Part shown: positions 63,332-64,000 of the stretch, piece after piece
Numbering within the stretch: position 1 is the first letter of the stretch
Layout: each line of letters begins with the position of its first letter
DNA from: Branchiostoma floridae
Lineage: Eukaryota > Chordata > Leptocardii > Amphioxiformes > Branchiostomatidae
Assembly (NCBI RefSeq): GCF_000003815.2
Contig: NC_049983.1
Coordinates: forward strand, 8,707,943-8,771,942
DNA length: 64,000 bases
Direction of reading: 5' to 3'
Program-made: the position numbers and the translations under genes
The notes under the pieces: generated by a model
Databases searched by the model: none
Told to the model about the DNA's origin: nothing
What the model saw: only the letters and a program-made list of their open reading frames with translations

Positions 63332-64000
63332 GACCCTTACCAACCCAGGATCACTCTATCCCTGTTTAATCTATAGTGGCGCGCACTGCATATATAGACC
63401 GAGAATTTTCACAGGCAAGTGTTACGATATAGTAGAAGGCATCTGAGCTTGCCGTGTTGTCGACTCACATTACAGCAAGACGTTACATCTCTTAAACATT
63501 TTGCTGAAGTTCATCTAAAATGTTGACGTCTATTTGCGGAGATTTTCGATGTTGTCACTGGTGTTGGTAGTCCTGTAAACTTGAAGTTCCCACGACCCCA
63601 GCTGAACCGATATTTCCCGCGACCTGTGTGACCGTCATGTGACACCTGTGACCTCTGACCTTTATACATTCCTGGGTATGTTCCATTGAGAGAGAGGGGT
63701 GTGCTAACTTGAAATTAAAGGGATGAACTGTAAAGTTTGATCTCCCAAATTCAAAGCTCATTGATTCTCCTAGTGTCTGTTACGGGAATTTTAAGTATTT
63801 GACGGTGGAAGAGAATTTATCAGAATATATGCAACGTACAGTCTCCATTTCGTGTTTACATCAAGGTTATATATTAAACCTCCTTGTTTACATGTATGCC
63901 TTAAACTTTGATTAATAAGTTGTCTAAGAAGTAGCCCTTTATCTTCTTATCTAAGATTTTTTTTCCTGTCCTTCTTGCATTTTAATGCACACACCCTACA
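63332..64000. promoter_or_regulatory. RAB29 upstream region
   Basis: The 5' flank of RAB29 (minus strand). No TATA box or convincing further exon was seen. A 68-codon minus-strand frame at 63555-63761 has no family signature. Confidence 0.35.

Noticed and set aside
63555-63761. 68-codon frame upstream of RAB29
   Set aside because: No motif and lies in the 5' flank; no splice link to RAB29 exon 1.

Overview
The window is nuclear DNA from an invertebrate animal, most likely a lancelet (Branchiostoma). The reasons are vertebrate-like exon structures with short exons, a TRIM-NHL gene, high similarity of the encoded proteins to human ones, and a very dense load of small non-autonomous transposons. 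The species call is an inference; no marker unique to lancelets was identified. Five assembly gaps (N runs) are present, three of them exactly 100 N and therefore probably of arbitrary length.

Layout. 1-3308 is a satellite array of about 205 bp units, followed by two inverted relics of the same unit (3539-3845). 4275-4993 holds a LINE endonuclease fragment cut by two fold-back inserts. 7002-8508 is an intron-free TRIM-NHL gene with a broken frame. 10335-17886 (minus) is a complete 11-exon SLC49A4-type lysosomal transporter. 18020-19500 has a doubtful small ORF and a repeat patch with two near-perfect hairpins. 20943-35446 (minus) is a complete Rab GDP-dissociation inhibitor gene with 12 exon positions, one of them present as a duplicated, probably mutually exclusive exon pair. 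39894-54608 (minus) is muskelin (MKLN1), with 21 exons found and one apparently lost in a gap. 54733-57309 (plus) is ribosomal protein eL20 (RPL18A), head to head with muskelin over a 124 bp shared promoter. 59357-63331 (minus) is a RAB29-type small GTPase whose last intron carries eight extra tandem copies of the splice acceptor and 5' part of its own terminal exon.

All exon joins reported for the SLC49A4, GDI, muskelin, RPL18A and RAB29 genes were checked by hand for GT/GC-AG borders and matching phase. Computed lengths agree with the human proteins (503, 444/446, 708 plus a missing exon, 176 and 211 residues).

How the genes relate. GDI extracts prenylated GDP-bound Rabs from membranes; RAB29 is a candidate client 24 kb away and acts at Golgi/lysosome membranes; SLC49A4 is a lysosomal transporter; muskelin is a subunit of the CTLH ubiquitin ligase. 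This loose endolysosomal theme may be chance. The strongest signals are the alternative GDI exon pair, the RAB29 terminal-exon array, and the repeated occurrence (in three of five intron-containing genes) of tandem duplications that copy a splice acceptor plus the start of its exon. Introns and intergenic DNA also contain many transposons whose target-site duplications can be read directly: hAT-like elements with 8 bp or 5 bp duplications, a TTAA piggyBac-like element, a TAA Harbinger-like element and a five-copy TA-flanked MITE family.
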